A DNA stretch of 64,000 nt, taken from positions 179,206,596 through 179,270,595 of the forward strand of contig CM062288.1 in assembly GCA_031216915.1 (NCBI GenBank), read 5' to 3'. The DNA is from Pictodentalium vernedei. Lineage: Eukaryota; Mollusca; Scaphopoda; Dentaliida; Dentaliidae. Below, in pieces: positions 45,171 through 57,544 of the stretch (position 1 is its first letter; the number at the start of each line of letters is the position of its first letter). Both the position numbers and the translations under genes were made by a program. The notes under the pieces are model-generated. The model saw only the letters and a list, made by a program, of their open reading frames with translations. It made no database searches and was not told the origin of the DNA.

Positions 45171-48100
45171 GGTAAGCTTAATAAGTTGCCACAATGATTA
45201 GCAGTTGTATTGAAACGACTTGTTGATTGTTTGACATTTATAATATCCCACTCCAAGTACAATTTACACTGACAGCACCCTACCAGTACTATGAATTGCT
45301 GTTTGATCGACTAATATCACTGTCAGTTAATGTTTAAACAATCTACATGTAGTTACCCAATTCTTCTTTAATCACTGTCAACACAATGTGGAGAATAACA
45401 AATGAACATAAAATACACTCATCAGCCGATTGTTTTCACAGTCGGAGTATAACTTCAGTCTGTTGTGCATGTTACTTATTTATGTAAACAATCTGAAAAT
45501 AGTGTATGGCCATTTTGTGCATGGACTTCTGGGACTGGTTATCATTTGTAAAACATTATATTTCTCCATTCTTGATTTTCCGGCACTAAGACGCATAAAT
45601 ACGAATCTACGAATTTCATCAAAATGGAGTGAATTGCTATGTTAGAAGCTGTTTGAAAACACAGCCGTTATGAATGTATTTTCAGTCATTGATTTCCGCC
45701 CCACAATGAAAGCAATCGGAATTTAATGTGTACAAAATGGTACCTACTTTTATTTTGACCTGTATATCCACGTCAGTTTGGAATCGAAAATTTGAATTAC
45801 TGTCTTTTTCATATCTGTCATGGCTTTGGACTATTTAACCTATCTCCCGTTTTTTTTGTTATTCAATTATAAACAACCACTCAAATTAAAGATTAGGTGA
45901 ATGCGCAAATCTTTGCATTACTACCTTATTGGTGGGTCTTCATTTTCCCTAGATTTCACTCAAAAGCTCTCCATCATCATTTAACACCAGCAGCCAACAT
46001 GTTTGTTTACCAGTGACATAAAGGATTGCATAATCTATTTTCACCTGATGGTTTTGAGGTTGTTGCGAGAAGTTGTGTTTTCATGGATTTGGATGCAGAT
46101 CAAAAATACATCTGAACCGTACAAGACATCAGTATTTGTTTTGAAATTCAGATTTAACTAAAACTTAACGACCACAAAGTGATGACTGTTTCAGTAAAAT
46201 AAATAAAATACGACAGAAAATAACTGTAGATGCTTTCTAAATAAATTGTTTACCCTTTATCAAGCTGTCGGCGATGTCCTGAGTTGTTTCACTCCAATTC
46301 CCGTTCGGGGTAAAAAATGTATAAATGGTAAATGGGATCACCAAAAATGAATAAATGTTGATCCAAGATTAAAAATTGCTGAAGGTATACAGATAATATT
46401 TGAATCTGCCCTTCATAGACAATGGGACCTCGAATTTTCATAATAGATCAGAGAATTGTCTCTTGTAACCAACTTTCCATTGAACATCAAGTTGTCCGAC
46501 TTAGTGGGGTTTTTTCGGGCTTTTCTGAGACTTCTCCCAGTTATTACGAACAAGCCAAGAATGCCCAAAGGTCATGTAATACACCATTGTAAAGCTTATT
46601 CTTTTCCCTTTCCACTGACACTGAGTACTGCTGGATACGTTGGGTGAATCAAATTTGAGGGGGGTATAATGCAGTTGAGTGCTGTCATTTTTGAAAAGCG
46701 AGTTGTGTACTTTGTTAATATTTATATTCCATTATGGGGGCACGACAGCATCGATCCGAAAATGCTATCAGGCATCATTTTTTTTTTTTTTATCTGCCTG
46801 TGCCGAGTATCTTAAAATTTGTTCAAGATGAGTCAAGTTTTGACCAACTGCCACCCCCTCCCACCTCCATTCCCAATTTAAGCTAGTTCAATAACATTAA
46901 ACTCAGACTTCACCAAACTAATTTGTATTTGTGTTTTACATATGTTGGGGTCGTCAGAGTTTAATATCATTTAAATCAACGTTGGGAAAAAAATTTGTAA
47001 CATGCTTTGCATGTTACAAAATTCTCACAAATCTTACTGTAAGTACTGTTTTCAGACTGTCTATATTATGTATCTTCCACATTCCTAAAAGAAAGAAATT
47101 CCTCAAAGAAAGTCCCAAATTTTGAACTTTATAAACAAAATCTTTGAAAATGAAGCAGGAACAAATAAAACAAATCCAAAGTCACATGGCAGGAGGGGCG
47201 GAGGCAGGGAGTGAGGTATACTGCCTTGGCCTGCACGTATCTTTTTCATCTTCCACCCACCTTGGGCCAGAAAAGTAGCTTCATCAAAGTAAATGGTTTT
47301 TATATTTAGGGATGGGAAACCGATGAAATTTTATCTCATTGGGTGGGATGGAATGTAGGGAGAAAGTTAAACTGTTGCACTGGAACTAATACATATCATA
47401 AATTGATGGGAGGTCATTTGAATTTGTTCTGAGAACCATGGGCGTATGAGACAAGGGGTGGGGGGGGGGGGCAGTTGCCACCCCTCTAAGTCCAGGGAAT
47501 TCAGCTATAATCATAGAGTAGGTGAATTAGATTAAGTAAAAATATGCTCACATCCTGTTATGTCATAGAAAAGTCATGTTCTTTGACGACGTGCGTATTC
47601 GTTGTTGTGAAGAGAGACTCCCCCCCTACCCCCACTCCACCACCACCCCCGCCACCCCACCCCCACCCACCAATGAAAATCAACATCTAAAAATTTCAAA
47701 ATTCGAACCACTATTTGACTGACAACAGGAAACTTCACACCCTATGGTAGATTTCAGGAAATACTTCTTGGAATGCAATGCAAACAGTCAAAATTACATT
47801 GTGTTCTGGGGGTGGCAGCAAATTCAGGATGAGCAAAATTTGGATCGCAGGTAGGGGTTGTCTAAAAAAACTGTTTTTTCCAGCCTAGTATCTATATTTT
47901 TATTTGCACCTCACCCTCTTCCCCGATCTAAGTTGAATTTTAAAAGTTTTTTAATGTGAGTGCCAGTATTTCTGAAATTAATGTAATCAGTGCCAGATTT
48001 CATCCACTATGCCTGTGCGAGTAGATGAGCAGGCACATATTCTAATTTATTTTATCAATATATCATCAACTCACAGTGGATAAGCCGTCATAAGCGGAAA

Positions 48101-49789
48101 ATACAGAAACCGGAAGTTGGAACTCCTGAGGCGGAGAATATTTTGATCCACCCGTTGGGTGTGGTCTGGAGTGGGACTAGGGGTGGGGGATCTGAGCCAG
48201 TGCCCCCCCCCCCCCAAAAAAAAAAAAGAGGTGAAATGGTAAAACAATTGAGAGAAGAAAAAGAATATTCGATGAAAGAAGATGGCCAGATGTTGGATCA
48301 TTTTTAGATGGGCCTAAAGACATCATCATTCAGACACTGAGACCAATGCCGAATGCCAATTAGATTCGTTCCGACCAATTCAGTTTCGTACGCAACCGTA
48401 CACATGTTTCAATGAGTTCCTATATTAATTTTCTCTCTGACAAGCGCATTCGGTAAAAATAATGTATCAGACCCTAGATCTGTTGCCTCAAATGCAAATA
48501 TGCGCGCTAGGCTTCAGTTATACGCCACACAGTGACAGCACATGCTGCATGATGTAGCCCTATATGTCCAAGTTTTGAATTTGAATTCGAGAGTGAAACA
48601 AAGTTGCAGAGCGTCTCTACAGTTTAACAGTTTAATTACAGAGATTCCTCATAAAAAACAATCTCAGATCCACTGTGTGCAAGGACAGATTAGGCGGCCG
48701 CACGGTGATTGCAATTGAGTAATCGGAAATTAAACAACTTGACATACACAAATTGATTGAAGATTTTGTAGCACTAAAGGCAAGGAAGGTTTCACTCAAA
48801 AAGTCAATCATCAATTAATTTGACCATGTCCAGTCTTTTCACCGCCCATCAAATCTATCGTAATTTTGACAATGATACAATCAGCGTGATGGTATTAAAA
48901 TGTAAAACTCTACTCACAATTGTGACAATTGGTTCTATTGTATAGGCCTGTATGTTTATCAAGTGTCAGGTGATAATAGAATTAATAGTGAAGTGTTATT
49001 TGACAATTAATTTTGGTTTCGGGATTTGTTGCATCACTGATGCTTCATGCTGTGACAATGAATGCATGTCTGACAGGGTCACATCCAGAAAATCTACCAT
49101 ATTACAAGTGTGTGTGCTTAAGCTCCAGGCACCTCGTGGAAAAAAATTATCAGATTTATAAATAAGTGTCCATTCCAGTTGGTAAGGTGGAGGCTCTCGT
49201 TTCACATGTAATAGAAGCGATTGATATCTTGGGTTTTTGGTCACTTCGTCTTTATCAACGATTATAAAAAATATAAACTACATCACGCAGGACGCTAATG
49301 TTAATTGTATTTCCAGAAGTTTTCCCGCATGATGTAGTGTGCATTTATATAACATCATTGAAAAAGTCCAAGTGGCCAAAAGCTCCAGATGTTGACTAAT
49401 TACCTACCTACCGACTGTAAAATGTTGGCAGGCTAAATGCGAACATATAGTTTTATTAAATGGCCAAAGAGCCCTCAGGGGTTTTACAATTTTCTTGGGG
49501 AGGTGCCCTTGCCTGCCACCATTAGGAGGGTGACACTCCCTCCTATAATCCTATTAGCATCCCACCTCTGGCCTGCGGCCTTCAGATTTCAGATATGCCT
49601 ATATGGGGCCCCTTGCTTAAGTATATCCAGGGGGGCAGACACTCTTGAACCCTGCTGGACCCAGTAGAAGCAATGCAGGCATGTTGAAATATTAGACAGT
49701 CGAGATGATAATTCATAGCTTAGGGTTCTTGGAAATTTAGTTGTAATTAACTGCAGTGTAGGTAGAAGTTTGTAGGGAACTATCCAAAA
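45171..49789. other. Long non-coding stretch, no gene recognised
   Basis: No reading frame has family features and no clear repeat boundary is seen. There are a G-run near 47460..47470, a C-rich stretch at about 47625..47672 and a C-run near 48205. Short frames here are typical of chance in AT-rich DNA. Confidence 0.45.
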
Positions 49790-50336
49790 GAGATGTCGAA
49801 CTTAGAAGTAGAGGCAACGCAAGGTAAAAAACCCGTCAGAGAAAGAGTCATGGGGAACTGTAACCAAAATTGGCAAGAGGATGTCAAAAGAAAGAGGTCT
49901 TTGTGTGGCCTGTGTGACAAAGAGAAGCCAGATTTTGAAGAGTACCTTGACAAAAGTACCTTTGGGGTGGGGGTGGTCACTGTTGTTCAAGCTGAGGCCG
50001 CTGGAGATTAGGAGGAAATTGGGAAAGACGATGAGCCAAATGTGTAACTTGGGCGAAGTGGAGACCTTGGAATATTTTTATTAGGACATCCAAAATCCCA
50101 GTCTACCAGAATAAGATTCACTGGGCACAGTATTATGTGGAAGTGGGATGGGAGAATGAAGGACATGTGGTTAGTGGGTGACACAAAGGAGACGGTTAGT
50201 ATGCTTATCGGAGGGATTGTGAAGAATGGGGATACAAAGTGTCTTCAAGCAGTTTATCTCAGTGTTGGGAGTAAAGAGGTGTGGGAATTGGGAGGCAGTT
50301 GGAAGCACATGGATAACCAAGACCTTCTCACCTGAG
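49790..50336 (+). pseudogene. Probable 3' remnant of a LINE ORF2
   Basis: The reading includes VEATQGKKPVRERVMGNCNQ, SLCGLCDKEKPDFEEY and MCNLGEVETLE. After a frame change at about 50075 it continues FLLGHPKSQSTRIRF and MWKWDGRMKDMWLVGD. The C-x2-C followed by ETLE-x-FLL-x-H/CP is reminiscent of the C-terminal zinc-knuckle region of non-LTR retrotransposons. The RT itself is absent. The remnant may be a different protein; the call rests on this motif alone. Confidence 0.4.
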
Positions 50337-50339
50337 AAC

Positions 50340-51095
50340 CACAGCAAATCAGCGGCCAGCCAAACTGTTATTAATAGTATATCGACCTATGTAAAGCCTC
50401 ATCCAGCTATAGAGTTTGATCATCTAATGCCATGGACACACAGGCCTAACATTACACGTATTTACTCCAGCTGAATCCTGAGATTATATTGTTATATTGT
50501 TTTATTCCAGTTGATTAATACCAGGCGAGATTGTTCAAACACATTCAGCAGGTACCTCTACAAAAGCGATCATCTTTTCTTTCCATTGCAAGGTCCGAAA
50601 GGTAGCCTGGGTGCTCTAGAATCCCTCCCAGCAGATCAGATTTTTAAAACTTTTCCCGGGGAGAGTTCCCCTGGACACCAACATCCACCCAACCCCTAGC
50701 TGATGCCCATGACATAATTGTTCTGGCAAAATCGTCCAGCCCCTTCCCCCTATGGGAAAAAGTTGGCCCGTTGGCATACGTACATCTATGTTTGGTATAA
50801 TTAGAGAATTCAAAATATGATTATGGTATAAATTCTCTGATCAACTTTGCCGTGTGATTTCTCCCTCAGAAGATTTATCAGGTGCTTGCTGGGGGGTGGG
50901 GGGGGGTGGGAGATTGACAGCATGATCACATAGTGATGTATTTGTAATCCCCAGCCCCACCCCCCACCCCCCCCCCCTACAATTTTCCAATAAACTTTCT
51001 AGTGATTATGTTTTTGTTGAGATTTGATATCAATTCTGTTATGCTATTAGTTATATACTTTCTTAAAAGTAGATTTGATACTTTGACTTGTGTCT
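50340..51095. other. Non-coding stretch, nothing recognised
   Basis: No supported gene. G-rich and C-rich runs lie at about 50890..50911 and 50950..50980 and can pair as an imperfect inverted repeat (GGGGGTGGGGG against CCCCCACCCCCC). Confidence 0.4.
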
Positions 51096-51104
51096 GGTTA
51101 TAGT

Positions 51105-51265
51105 GAAAACAGCACCTGGCGAAAAAGACACCTGGCATAAACAGCACCAAGTGAGCGAAAATGGCACCAATGGTGGTGAGAACAGCTCCAATTATGCTGG
51201 CAAAAATGGTACCATGGGTTGGCAAAAACGGCACCAGTTCCGATGGCAAAAACGGGCACCAGTAT
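51105..51265 (+). repeat. Array of ~17-25 bp motif (GCGAAAATGGCACCA), left
   Basis: Seven or so diverged units such as AACAGCACCTGGCGAAAA, GAGCGAAAATGGCACCAA and GGCAAAAACGGCACCAG follow each other. The same motif lies in inverted orientation at 54735..54870. The pair could be the subterminal ends of one DNA transposon of about 3.75 kb into which the two HINEs and a SINE have inserted. No target duplication was identified. Confidence 0.65.
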
Positions 51266-51290
51266 TTAATTAATTTCATTCTGCCTTTTT

Positions 51291-52692
51291 GTGTGTACCC
51301 ATACTATGTATGGTACACATAATGCCGGCATCCGGGGTGACCATCCGTCGTTCGTCCATCCTTTGTCCATCCGTCCGCCTGTCCGTCCGTCCGTCTGTCC
51401 GTCCGGCTTCCGTATCCATTTCTTTGGCATTCGATAACTTGAAAAATATTGCTTGGATTGTCAAGTTACTTTATATTTGTGTTCAGGTTACTGATGTGCC
51501 GAGCTGTATAGTTTTTGGTCCAAATCGGATAATTTGATCCTGAGATATTAACCCTTTATCCTTCAAATTGAAAATTCCTCCTATCCCTTTGGCATTCAAT
51601 AAGTTGAAACATATTGCTTGGATTGTCTAGTTACTTTATATTTGGGTTCAGGTTACTGATTTGCCAAGCTGTATAGTTTTTGGTGTAAATCTGATGATTT
51701 GATCCCGAGATATTAACCCTTTATCCTTCAAATTGAAAATTCCTCCAATCCCTTTGGCATTCGATAACTTGAAAAATATTGCTTGGATTGTCAAGTTACT
51801 TTATATTTGTGTTCAGTTTACTGATGTACCGAGCTGTATAGTTTTTGGTGTAAATCTGTTATTTTGATCCTGAGATATTAACCCTTTATCCTTCAAATTG
51901 AAAATTTCTCCAAATCCTTTGGCATTCGATAACTTGAAAAATATTGCTTGGATTGTCAAGTTACTTAATATTTGTGTTCAGGTTACTGGTGTGCCGAGCT
52001 GTATAGTTTTTGGTGTAAATCTGTTATTTTGATCCTGAGATATTAACCCTTTATCCTTCAAATTGAAAATTTCTCCAATCCCTTTGGCATTCAATAACTT
52101 GAAAAATATTGCTTGGATTGTCAAGTTACTTTATATTTGTGTTCAGGTTACTGATGTGATAAGCTGTATAGTTTTTGGTGTAAATCTGATAATTTAATCT
52201 TGAGATATTAACCCGTTATCCTTCAAATTGAAAATTCCTCCAATCCCTTTGGTATTCGATAACTTGAAAATTATTGCTTGGATTGTCAAGTTACTTAATA
52301 ATTGTGTTCAGGTTACTGATGTGCTGAGCTGTATAGTTTTTGATGTAAATCTGATAATTTGATCCCGAGATACTAACCCCCTTTATCCTTCAAATTGAAA
52401 ATTCCTCCAATCTTTTTGGAATGAGATAACTCAAAAAATATCAATCCGATTGTCATGTTACTTTATATATTTATTCAGGTTACTGATGTGCTGTGCTGTA
52501 TAGCTTTTTATGTAAATCTGATAATTTGCTCCGGAGATATCCATCAAACTAGACACTCCTCCAATCCATTTCCATATGTACCCATACCTTGTATGGTGTA
52601 CATAATGTCGGCATCCGTGGTGGCCCTCCGTTATACAGCTTTCTCCTAGTTGCGCGTATGGGTACACATCTGACGTTTTCATCGGCCTATTT
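51291..52692 (+). mobile_element. HINE, TGTGTACCCATAC family, first of a tandem pair
   Basis: Starts with TGTGTACCCATACTATGTAT, then TGCCGGCATCCGG and a GTCC microsatellite (about 51350..51405). About seven monomers of about 163 bp carry AACCCTTTATCCTTCAAATT, CCTTTGGCATTCGATAACTT and TGTGTTCAGGTTACTGATGT. Near the end a second terminal-like block (TGTACCCATACCTTGTATGG) is followed by the inverted CGTATGGGTACACAT and TTCATCGGCCTATTTTTT. Confidence 0.8.
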
Positions 52693-52693
52693 T

Positions 52694-53775
52694 TTATGTG
52701 TACCCATACTATGTATGGTGCACATAATGCCGGCATCCGGGGTGACCATCCGTCGTTCATCCATCCTTTGTCTGTCTGTCTGTCGGTCCGTCTGTCTGGC
52801 ATCCGTATCCATTTCTTTGGTATTCGATAATTCGAAAAATATTACTTGGATTGTCAAGTTACTTTATATTTGTGTTCAGGTTACTGATGTGCTGAGCTGT
52901 ATAGTTTTTGGTGTAAATCGGATAATTTGATCCTGAGATATTAACCCTTTATCCTTCAAATTGAAAATTCCTCCAATCCTTTTGGCATTCGATAACTTGA
53001 AAAATATTGCTTGGGTTGTCTAGATACTTTATATTTGTGTTCAGGTTACTGATGTACCGAGCTGTATAGCTTTTGGTGTAAATCTGATGATTTGATCCCG
53101 AGTTATTAACCCTTTATCCTTCAAATTGAAAATTCCTCCAATCCCTTTGGCATTTGATAACTTGAAAAATATTGCTTGGATTGTCAAGTTACTTTATATT
53201 TGTGTTCAGGTTACTGATGTGCCAAGCTGTATAGTTTTTGGTGTAAATCGGTTAATTTGATCCTGAGATATTAACCCTTTATCCGTCAAATTGAAAATTT
53301 CTCCAATCCCTTTGGCATTTGTTAACTTGAAAAATATTGCTTGGATTGTCAAGTTACTTTATATTTGTGTTCAGGTTACTGATGTGCCGAGCTGTAGAGT
53401 TTTTGGTGTAAATCTGATAATTTAATCTTGAGATATTAACCCTTTATCCTTCAAATTGAAAATTCCTCCAATCCCTTTGGCATGAGATAACTAAAAAAAT
53501 ATCAATCCAATTGTCATGTTACTTTATATATTTATTCAGGTTACTGATGTGCTGTGCTGTATAGTTTTTTTTATGTAAATCTGATAATTTGATCCGGAGA
53601 TATTAACCCTTTATCCATCAAATTAGACACTCCTCCAATTCATTTCTATATGTACCCATACCATGTATGGTGTACATAATGTCGGCATCCGTGGTCGCCC
53701 TCCGTCATACAGCTTTCTACTAGTTGCACGTATGGGTACACATCTGACGATTTCATCGGCCTATTTTCTGTGTTT
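52694..53775 (+). mobile_element. HINE, TGTGTACCCATAC family, second of a tandem pair
   Basis: Begins immediately after the T-run that ends the first copy (ATGTGTACCCATACTATG), with its own microsatellite (about 52765..52800), about five monomers and the same 3' block ending GTATGGGTACACATCTGACG then ATTTCATCGGCC. The CGAT-TTC-ATCG near the end forms a small hairpin. Head-to-tail placement fits insertion of one copy at the T-rich end of another. Confidence 0.8.
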
Positions 53776-53934
53776 TGTTTTGAAACTGAGTATTTAGCCT
53801 AAGCTTGCAGATGCATTTTAGGTTCTCTAATGAATTTGTTGAAAAATGAGCAGTTAGAAATGAGAGCATATATCCCCCCTCCCAACTATATTTATTTAGG
53901 GTTGAACGACACTTTAACAGCCATGGTCATATTG

Positions 53935-54125
53935 CGTCGGTGACAGTTTTACAGGTGGAGGAAGCCTGAGTACCCGGAGAGAACCACGAGTAACGACGAG
54001 CAGCTGCCAGCTCCCCAACATCGTAACTCCGCATTGCAGCACAGGCAGGGTTAGATTGGTTGAAGACATGCGCACCATCGATGTGCAGTACGCCTTAGTA
54101 TACGGCGTCATCGTGCCCCCATTTG
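53935..54125 (-). mobile_element. Truncated SINE (family 1), minus strand
   Basis: Reverse-complement match to the body of the SINE at 10862..11234: CACGATGACG, GCGCATGTCTTCAACCAATC, TAACCCTGCCTGTGCTG and TCTCCGGGTACTCAGG. It lacks both the tRNA head and the A-rich tail. Confidence 0.8.
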
Positions 54126-54734
54126 GACAATATGTGTGAAGTGCCTCCCTCCCAACTCTCTTAAATTTGATTTCTTGTTTAGCAATGACTTCTAGGCATT
54201 AAAAGCAAGAGCACCCCTCCCCCAACCCAGGCCCCCACCCTCTCCCCGGCCCTGAAATCTATCCGACCCGGATTCACAATACAGCCCCCTATATTTTTTA
54301 TGCAGAAATCAGAATGTGTAATGTGTGTGTGTGAGGGGGGGGGGGGGGGGGGGGGGGTAGTCAAATTCAAATGGCCTACCAAGGCACGGTCTTTTAGGCC
54401 ATGTTTGGACTGGGGCAGTCCAAACCCAAGAAATTCGGACTCCTGAGCCAAACCAGAAAGTATTGGGCCCCGGGGTTATTCTTAATAAACTGCCCCCCTC
54501 TCCCTGCACATATTTTCATCAGGTTTGTGCCAACTCTTTATATTTATGTGTAAATGCTGTAGTTGTATAATGTATTAATGAGAATAATTCGAGGCCAAAT
54601 GTGTAATATCTTATGTATATTTTGTTCAAATTTGATACTATTGTATATATGTGAGAAAAGATAAAAAATTTGTAAAATGGAGACAAAATCAAAACAACGA
54701 TCAGAGGAAAATTGAATATATGATTGTGTAACAT

Positions 54735-54870
54735 AGTGTTGTTCTTTCGCCAAGTTTTGGTTTGGTTACGTTTTTGCCAGAGGCAATTTTGGTACCGTTT
54801 TCTCCAGTTTGGTGCTATTTTCGCCAATTGGTGTCATTTTCACACTGCCATTTTTTCCTGTGCCTGTATC
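54735..54870 (-). repeat. Array of ~17-25 bp motif (GCGAAAATGGCACCA), right, inverted
   Basis: On the plus strand it reads TTTTGCCAGAGGCAATTTTG, CAGTTTGGTGCTATTTTCGC and CCAATTGGTGTCATTTTCAC. It is the inverted counterpart of the array at 51105..51265. Confidence 0.65.
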
Positions 54871-57050
54871 ACACAAACAGTCATAGCCTATATGGAGGTC
54901 TGTAGCACCAATTATTGAGGGCTGTTGTCGGCCAGGCATGACGAATATGGAATACTGGTACGGTATGTATTAATTTAATAATTTGCGTCACAACTACAAT
55001 ACATGTATATTTTATTTATTCACTAATTCCCTAACAAGTTTTGAACAAGTCTTGAGTTTTTTTTTTAACCATGATCACGACTAACTGACATTCCAACTTC
55101 GTCAAAAAACGCCTTCTGCAAAGGCAAGCCGTGAATATTCAAATTTTACCTGTTCACAAAAGGACCGTCCCAGTTACATCACTTGTGTATTGTTGCAAAA
55201 CAAATTGCACACAAATTCCCATAGAGAATTAAAAAATCTGTTCAAATATTTTTCGAGTGAGCTACATTCACAGAAACATAACGACAGTGAAGTGAAATAT
55301 ATTACAAGTAATCAGGATCTGAAAACAAAAAGATACTTTCTTGATTTTGTTTTATTCTCGTGTTTATTTACCTGTGGTGGGTTTCGGAACAGACATAAAT
55401 TAGTAATTAAATGAAGTAAATAAATATATGTTATTTAATTGCCCTTTGATATATTTTATTCAATTTCATCTTGAAACTAAATTTAAATGGAGGTGGAACA
55501 TGGGAATTTAAAATAGTATAAGCGTAAGTCATCTATTTTCACATGGATCAAAGATGCTGCGCTGTTAACATGTTTCCGCATACATTGTATTTTTATTTTG
55601 ATACACAGTGACTCGCTCTTGAGATCAAGGAACATATCAACCTGACTGTACTGTAAAATTATCCCTATTCAAAGACTATGTGTTCTTGAACATACTACTC
55701 ATTTTGATTGTGACTTCTGACATCGGCACTCACAATTGGCCAATTGTGCACTCAGCTAATCGGCAAGTGGATGACAGTTGCAGATTCTTATCAGTTAATC
55801 ACTACCTAAATGTAAATACTAAGAGTAGGCATACTATGGTGTCTTTCTGCTATTCTCTCCATTTAATTTTTTCATTAGTGATATTACTTTAATTAACTGT
55901 GTTGACTGTGGTCTTACACTTGGTTTGTTGTGGATTTCCCTCTCTCAGTTTTCAATTTTAGACTCTCTTAAACCATTTTTTGGAAGGCCGGGGGAGTTTT
56001 ACAGGCATGTTGTTTCTTATCTTTCACTTACGGCATGAATGAACCACATGATCGTTTATTATCATTTACATCTAGAACGGTCAATATTTTTTCAGTAAAT
56101 AAACCACATAAAAAACAAATTATAAACACATTTTTTGAAAGTTTTTAACCTCGTTTCGATTCATGATTGTACCACTGTTGTTCGTAGAACTACTTTTTAC
56201 TTGTCGTGGACATCATTGTATCACTCAAGATGCACCCTTGGCTCATTTGATGGAAGAGATTACTGTTAATTAAACTTCATTTGCCAGATGGTAACACCAT
56301 CAACTTTACATTAACCTGGTCCATTGGCATCCCTGGCAGACAGCCGTGGAACATTAAAATCCACAGGCAACAACCTGTTTGTCTGTTTATTGGCTGACAA
56401 AATATGCTACTGTCCTCCCAATGGGTGGCAGAGTACCAAATCACCCTGACCATACTGTATATCTCTTTTTTTAAATAATTTAGGTAACATTATGTTTATT
56501 TTGACTGCGGAAGTGCAGACTTACCAAACTATGACCAAAAGAAAAATCAACACAAATGCATGTCACTTACACAGGGAATTATCAGTTATAACCAGTGATT
56601 CAGACTCAAACTGCAAACCTGATAATGACAGTGAATTCATACTTTATCAAACAATGAAGAGGATAGTGATAGTGATGCAACTCTGAGTACGATTCCGACA
56701 GCAGTAAGTTGCAATTACCACAACACAAATGAAAGAAATGGCACCAAACTATATTCCATCGCGTTTGCGAAGTTACCCTTGTGAATGGATACATAATAAT
56801 TAAAAATCAATTTAAAATTATAACTCATTGATCTAATAACCCATACTTTGGTAACATTCCTGAAAAATATTATGCTCTGAGAATTCTGTTTCTCAGAATA
56901 TTCCGTGCCAAAAGAGTTAATTTGTTGAGTGCTGAAGCCACTATCATGGCTCTCTTGAAAAGTGCTGAAAGCCACTTTAGTGGCTTTACACTTTTGGCAT
57001 TTTCTTGTTGCTTTCTCAGTAGTAAAAAAAAAATGTTTATAAAATATTGA
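54871..57050. other. Non-coding stretch, nothing firm recognised
   Basis: No supported gene. A small frame near 56510..56690 is rich in Ser, Asp and Asn (SDSDSNCKPDNDSE), which could be a relic of an acidic transposase N-terminus, but nothing follows it. Confidence 0.4.
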
Positions 57051-57051
57051 T

Positions 57052-57105
57052 TTGTTACAATTTATTGGAGAGTGCCTGATGGCACTCTCCTATAAATTGC
57101 AACGG
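57052..57105. repeat. Imperfect palindrome, second copy
   Basis: TTGTTACAATTTATTGGAGA runs to GTGCC and is mirrored by GGCACTCTCCTATAAATTGC. It is related to the palindrome at 6706..6769 over nearly its whole length. Confidence 0.75.
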
Positions 57106-57244
57106 ACAATTAGAAACAAAAAATCTTGCTAATCTAAGGCTCCCCTTGCTTATGACATAATATCTTTGGAAAAAAATACTCATGTTACAATTCTCCTTTA
57201 AAAATATAATTTAGACTCAACAAGTTATGCAAATAATGCGCATT

Positions 57245-57445
57245 ATTTATTGGTGTTTAAGGTCTCATACTTCTGCACAATGGCGAATCGTGATGACAAC
57301 ATGGAGATAAAGTCAGGTCCAGCCAATTGTGCATGCCTATATTGCCCATTTTAGAGAACTTCAACCCCAGACATTGGTAACCAGGTCCTATTTTACCACA
57401 GTAAACAAGCAGTGCTTCACTTCCCGGGGTTCTCATGTGGGTAAG
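57245..57445 (-). mobile_element. SINE-like repeat (family 2), minus strand copy
   Basis: Reverse complement of the repeat at 3477..3715: GGGAAGTGAAGCACTGCTTG, AAATAGGACC, TCTCTAAAATGGGC and a tail TTAAACACCAATAAATAA. Confidence 0.75.
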
Positions 57446-57544
57446 ATGCACATGATTTCTAATGTTGTTTGTAAGTTTTTTGTCACTCTGTTTGAACGGG
57501 TTTGTTTTTTAATGGAATTCATTCAATTTATTTGGTATGTTTTT

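Noticed and set aside
45430-46650. Small + strand frames as candidate host exons
   Set aside because: No splice-phase fit with the dynein exons, no recognisable motif, and composition typical of the intron.
50890-50980. G-rich then C-rich pair as a regulatory quadruplex or hairpin
   Set aside because: The runs are irregular low-complexity tracts, and such tracts are common across this window. Nothing ties them to a gene.
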